A DNA stretch of 64,000 bases, from NCBI RefSeq assembly GCF_965219715.1, contig NZ_OZ244785.1, positions 4,092,001 to 4,156,000 on the forward strand, in the 5' to 3' direction. Below, piece by piece: positions 62,688 to 64,000 of the stretch. Numbering within the stretch: position 1 is the stretch's first letter; each line of letters opens with the position of its first letter. The position numbers were made by a program, and so were the translations under genes. The notes under the pieces were generated by a model. The model did no database searches. It was not told the origin of the DNA and saw only the letters and a program-made list of their open reading frames with translations. This stretch comes from Bacterioplanoides sp965219715. Its GTDB lineage: Bacteria > Pseudomonadota > Gammaproteobacteria > Pseudomonadales > Oceanobacteraceae.

Positions 62688-62987
62688 TTAATCATTTTCC
62701 AGAATCGGCTGATAATTCATTTCATCGCCCAAAATACGAATAACTGAAATGAAGTCTCGGTTAAGCCGGTAGAAGATGTAATGTTCCCGGACGTGTAACT
62801 TTCGATATCCTGCACGTAATTCGGAGCAATCGATACCAATCTCAGGATTGATTGAAATAGAGGTCAGCGCTGTATTCAGTTGATCCAGATATTGATCAGC
62901 CTGAACTACTCCCCAATGCTCCATGGAATAAAGCCAGATGTTGACCAGGTCTTCTTCGGCTTTGGTTTGTTTATGAATCCTGAGCAT
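62688..62987 (-). CDS. ParE/RelE-family toxin
   Basis: A 99-residue protein of the RelE/ParE fold: LRIHKQTKAEEDLVNIWLYS, the WGVVQADQYLDQLNTALTSI helical part, then RAGYRKLHVREHYIFYRLNR and VIRILGDEM. The W.YS..HWG and Y.R..V..HYI.YR patterns are those of ParE, a gyrase-acting toxin, rather than the mRNase RelE. Its start overlaps the antitoxin stop by 17 bp, as usual for these pairs. Confidence 0.85.
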   Translation of the reverse strand: MLRIHKQTKAEEDLVNIWLYSMEHWGVVQADQYLDQLNTALTSISINPEIGIDCSELRAGYRKLHVREHYIFYRLNRDFISVIRILGDEMNYQPILEND

Positions 62988-63240
62988 CTATAACTAATTC
63001 CGCCTTCCGTCTGGCTTTTTGCTTGATGGCTTCCATATCAAGCACTCCTGCATCTCCACTTTGCTCGCCCTCTATGAGTGCAGCCTGTAAAGCCTGGCGT
63101 TTAAGCTCCTGATAGTCTTTTTCTGAGACAACAACAGCTACTGGCTTGTTATTACGGGTGATACTGACAGGCTCACTCTGAGACTTCAGCAGTACCTCGC
63201 CAAACTCGCGTTTGGCATCTGTAGCGGTGTAAGTGGTCAT
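62971..63240 (-). CDS. Phd/YefM-family antitoxin
   Basis: About 89 residues. N-terminal DNA-binding Phd fold: MTTYTATDAKREFGEVLLKS, PVSITRNNKPVAVVVSEKDY; C-terminal helical toxin-binding tail (LDMEAIKQKARRKAELVID). ATG 63240 is chosen over an upstream start at 63279 because it begins the family core, though the ribosome site is weak. It lies upstream of the toxin and overlaps it. A palindrome upstream is the likely operator. Confidence 0.85.
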   Translation of the reverse strand: MTTYTATDAKREFGEVLLKSQSEPVSITRNNKPVAVVVSEKDYQELKRQALQAALIEGEQSGDAGVLDMEAIKQKARRKAELVIDAQDS

Positions 63241-63263
63241 GCGTGCAACCTGAATGATTAAAT

Positions 63264-63278
63264 TGATCATTATGATCA
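63264..63278 (-). promoter_or_regulatory. Likely toxin-antitoxin operator
   Basis: TGATCAT-T-ATGATCA, a perfect 7-bp-arm palindrome located 24 bp upstream of the antitoxin ATG, the usual place for Phd autoregulation. Confidence 0.6.
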
Positions 63279-63345
63279 TTTCATATGGTTAAGAAATGAG
63301 CAAGTCTGTGGGATGGGATAGCGAGAATGTCAGCTTGAAAGTTTT

Positions 63346-63406
63346 TGGTCGGTGAAGTCTTTATGCGCGCTGAAGAGCCGGGCGAAGAACTGAAGAAGTT
63401 GTTTTT
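63346..63406 (+). pseudogene. Diverged copy of the trpC 3' end
   Basis: 61 bases align without gaps to 62537-62597 of trpC with 6 differences (55 of 61 identical). Four of the six changes are synonymous (CGT/CGC, CCA/CCG, GGT/GGC, GAG/GAA); two change residues (Ala to Val, Gln to Lys). It reads VGEVFMRAEEPGEELKKLFF then runs on to a later stop. There is no upstream trpC part and no start, so it is a fragment. Confidence 0.85.
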
Positions 63407-63442
63407 TATGATAGCTGAGTAGATTTTCACCATGCTTATTAG

Positions 63443-64000
63443 CTATTTTAAATCCATGACCAGTTCTGGTTCGATGATTGCTGCCAGTATCAATCTCTTT
63501 GTCATAAGTCTTAACCAGTCGTGAACCCACAGGTGGTCAGTTTCTTCTTTGGTTTGACGGAGCTTACTTATAGCTTTGATAGGAGTTTCTATCTTTCCAC
63601 CATGAGCAACAGCACTGCGATATGCGTAAAGTAGCTTAAGCACTTTTGTGATATTCGTTTCACCAAATGCAGAAAAGTTAATATCCCTATCTATTAGTTT
63701 CAAACGATTGTTAAGAAGATTTATATTTCTGATTAGCTGACGTTGGATAGAGTCCATCCTATCTTCTGGTTGAGGGGAGTGGGATAGCAAGCCTTCGATT
63801 ACTGAAAAGTAACCCAAAACTTTAAATGGTGAAGAGTCAGGCAAATTGTCTAGGGATAAGTACAGTGAAATAATTTTTCTAACTTCACTGGGGAATTCCA
63901 TATTTAGTTTTGGGATGATTAAGTTAAGATCTTTTTTTAGCAAGTTAACTTTGCACGCCGACGGCAATTCATGATCGACAAACATCGCTCCAAGAGAATT
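63443..64000 (-). CDS. HEPN-domain protein, partial (5' end outside window)
   Basis: The frame is open to the window edge, so the gene continues beyond 64000; the first ATG (63985) need not be the start. The visible C-terminal 180 or so residues are helical and hold a HEPN-type motif RSAVAHGG (RxxxxH) after a YFSVIEGLLSHS helix, as in Apea-like HEPN proteins, many of which are RNases in defence or stress. The region looks AT-richer than its neighbours. No other domain can be judged. Confidence 0.6.
   Translation of the reverse strand, partial: NSLGAMFVDHELPSACKVNLLKKDLNLIIPKLNMEFPSEVRKIISLYLSLDNLPDSSPFKVLGYFSVIEGLLSHSPQPEDRMDSIQRQLIRNINLLNNRLKLIDRDINFSAFGETNITKVLKLLYAYRSAVAHGGKIETPIKAISKLRQTKEETDHLWVHDWLRLMTKRLILAAIIEPELVMDLK

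Noticed and set aside
63330..63530. 66-codon minus-strand ORF
   Set aside because: Overlaps the trpC remnant and the end of the HEPN gene in another frame; no support.
1..64000. tRNA, rRNA, CRISPR array or insertion sequence
   Set aside because: I looked for cloverleaf-like segments, regular direct repeats and transposase-like proteins and saw none; a tRNA or covariance search was not possible.

Overview
The window is a chromosomal segment of a marine-type gammaproteobacterium, most likely an Oceanospirillales-like lineage (inference). The evidence is the gspN-gspC-gspD order, an AST arginine-succinyltransferase cluster, a VolA-like surface lipase with DUF1302/DUF1329 partners, two FadE-size acyl-CoA dehydrogenases behind a PsrA-like operator, class I fumarase, Fe-SOD, and bioB divergent from comF. 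I saw no rRNA, tRNA, insertion sequence or CRISPR array.

Layout. 1-2.7 kb: the 3' end of djlA, arfB, a HlyIII/PAQR membrane protein, a GIY-YIG protein and a periplasmic binding protein. 3.0-6.6 kb: gspN, gspC, gspD. 6.7-7.9 kb: a Maf/YceF pyrophosphatase and sodB on the minus strand. 8.2-11.9 kb: a membrane coiled-coil protein coupled to a divergent acyl-CoA-dehydrogenase-like protein, a tandem pair of unknown exported paralogues, and a lipoprotein. 12.0-13.5 kb: class I fumarase.

14.0-19.3 kb is the most unusual part. Five tightly spaced genes encode an exported protein with a barrel-like C-terminus, a TPR lipoprotein, a single polypeptide joining a FliF-type ring domain, one membrane span and the FliG middle and C-terminal domains, and a MotA-like/MotB-like stator pair. 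No flagellar export, rod, hook or filament gene is beside them. I read this as a candidate non-flagellar rotary motor with a fused MS-ring/C-ring rotor.

19.4-23.7 kb: a PhoX-like (DUF839) lipoprotein with a collagen-like linker, a di-haem lipoprotein and a polytopic membrane protein. 23.7-30.9 kb: astB, astD, astA and an M20 peptidase (no astE here), with a divergent class III aminotransferase and an Lrp-type regulator. 30.9-36.9 kb: ppnN, a CBS protein, an ammonium transporter with an unknown partner, a helical exported protein and purU. 36.9-38.4 kb: a pair of structured palindromic elements and a thiolase. 38.8-46.7 kb: VolA-like lipase, DUF1302, DUF1329 and an LCAD-type acyl-CoA dehydrogenase, which look like a lipid acquisition and oxidation set. 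46.8-50.2 kb: a small barrel protein, srkA, comF, bioB. 50.3-51.5 kb: a mini flagellar-rod-like protein and a SprA-related metalloprotease. 51.9-55.6 kb: two FadE-type dehydrogenases. 55.8-58.2 kb: TetR regulator, HPF, an OGFr-domain protein, a HAD phosphatase. 58.3-62.6 kb: trpE, trpG, trpD, trpC with a possible leader peptide and a third copy of the palindromic element.

The right end (62.6-64 kb) is an accessory junction: a REP-like inverted repeat, a Phd/ParE toxin-antitoxin pair, a second diverged copy of the trpC 3' end, and a partial HEPN-type protein running off the window. All family calls are by eye from the sequence; no database search was run.
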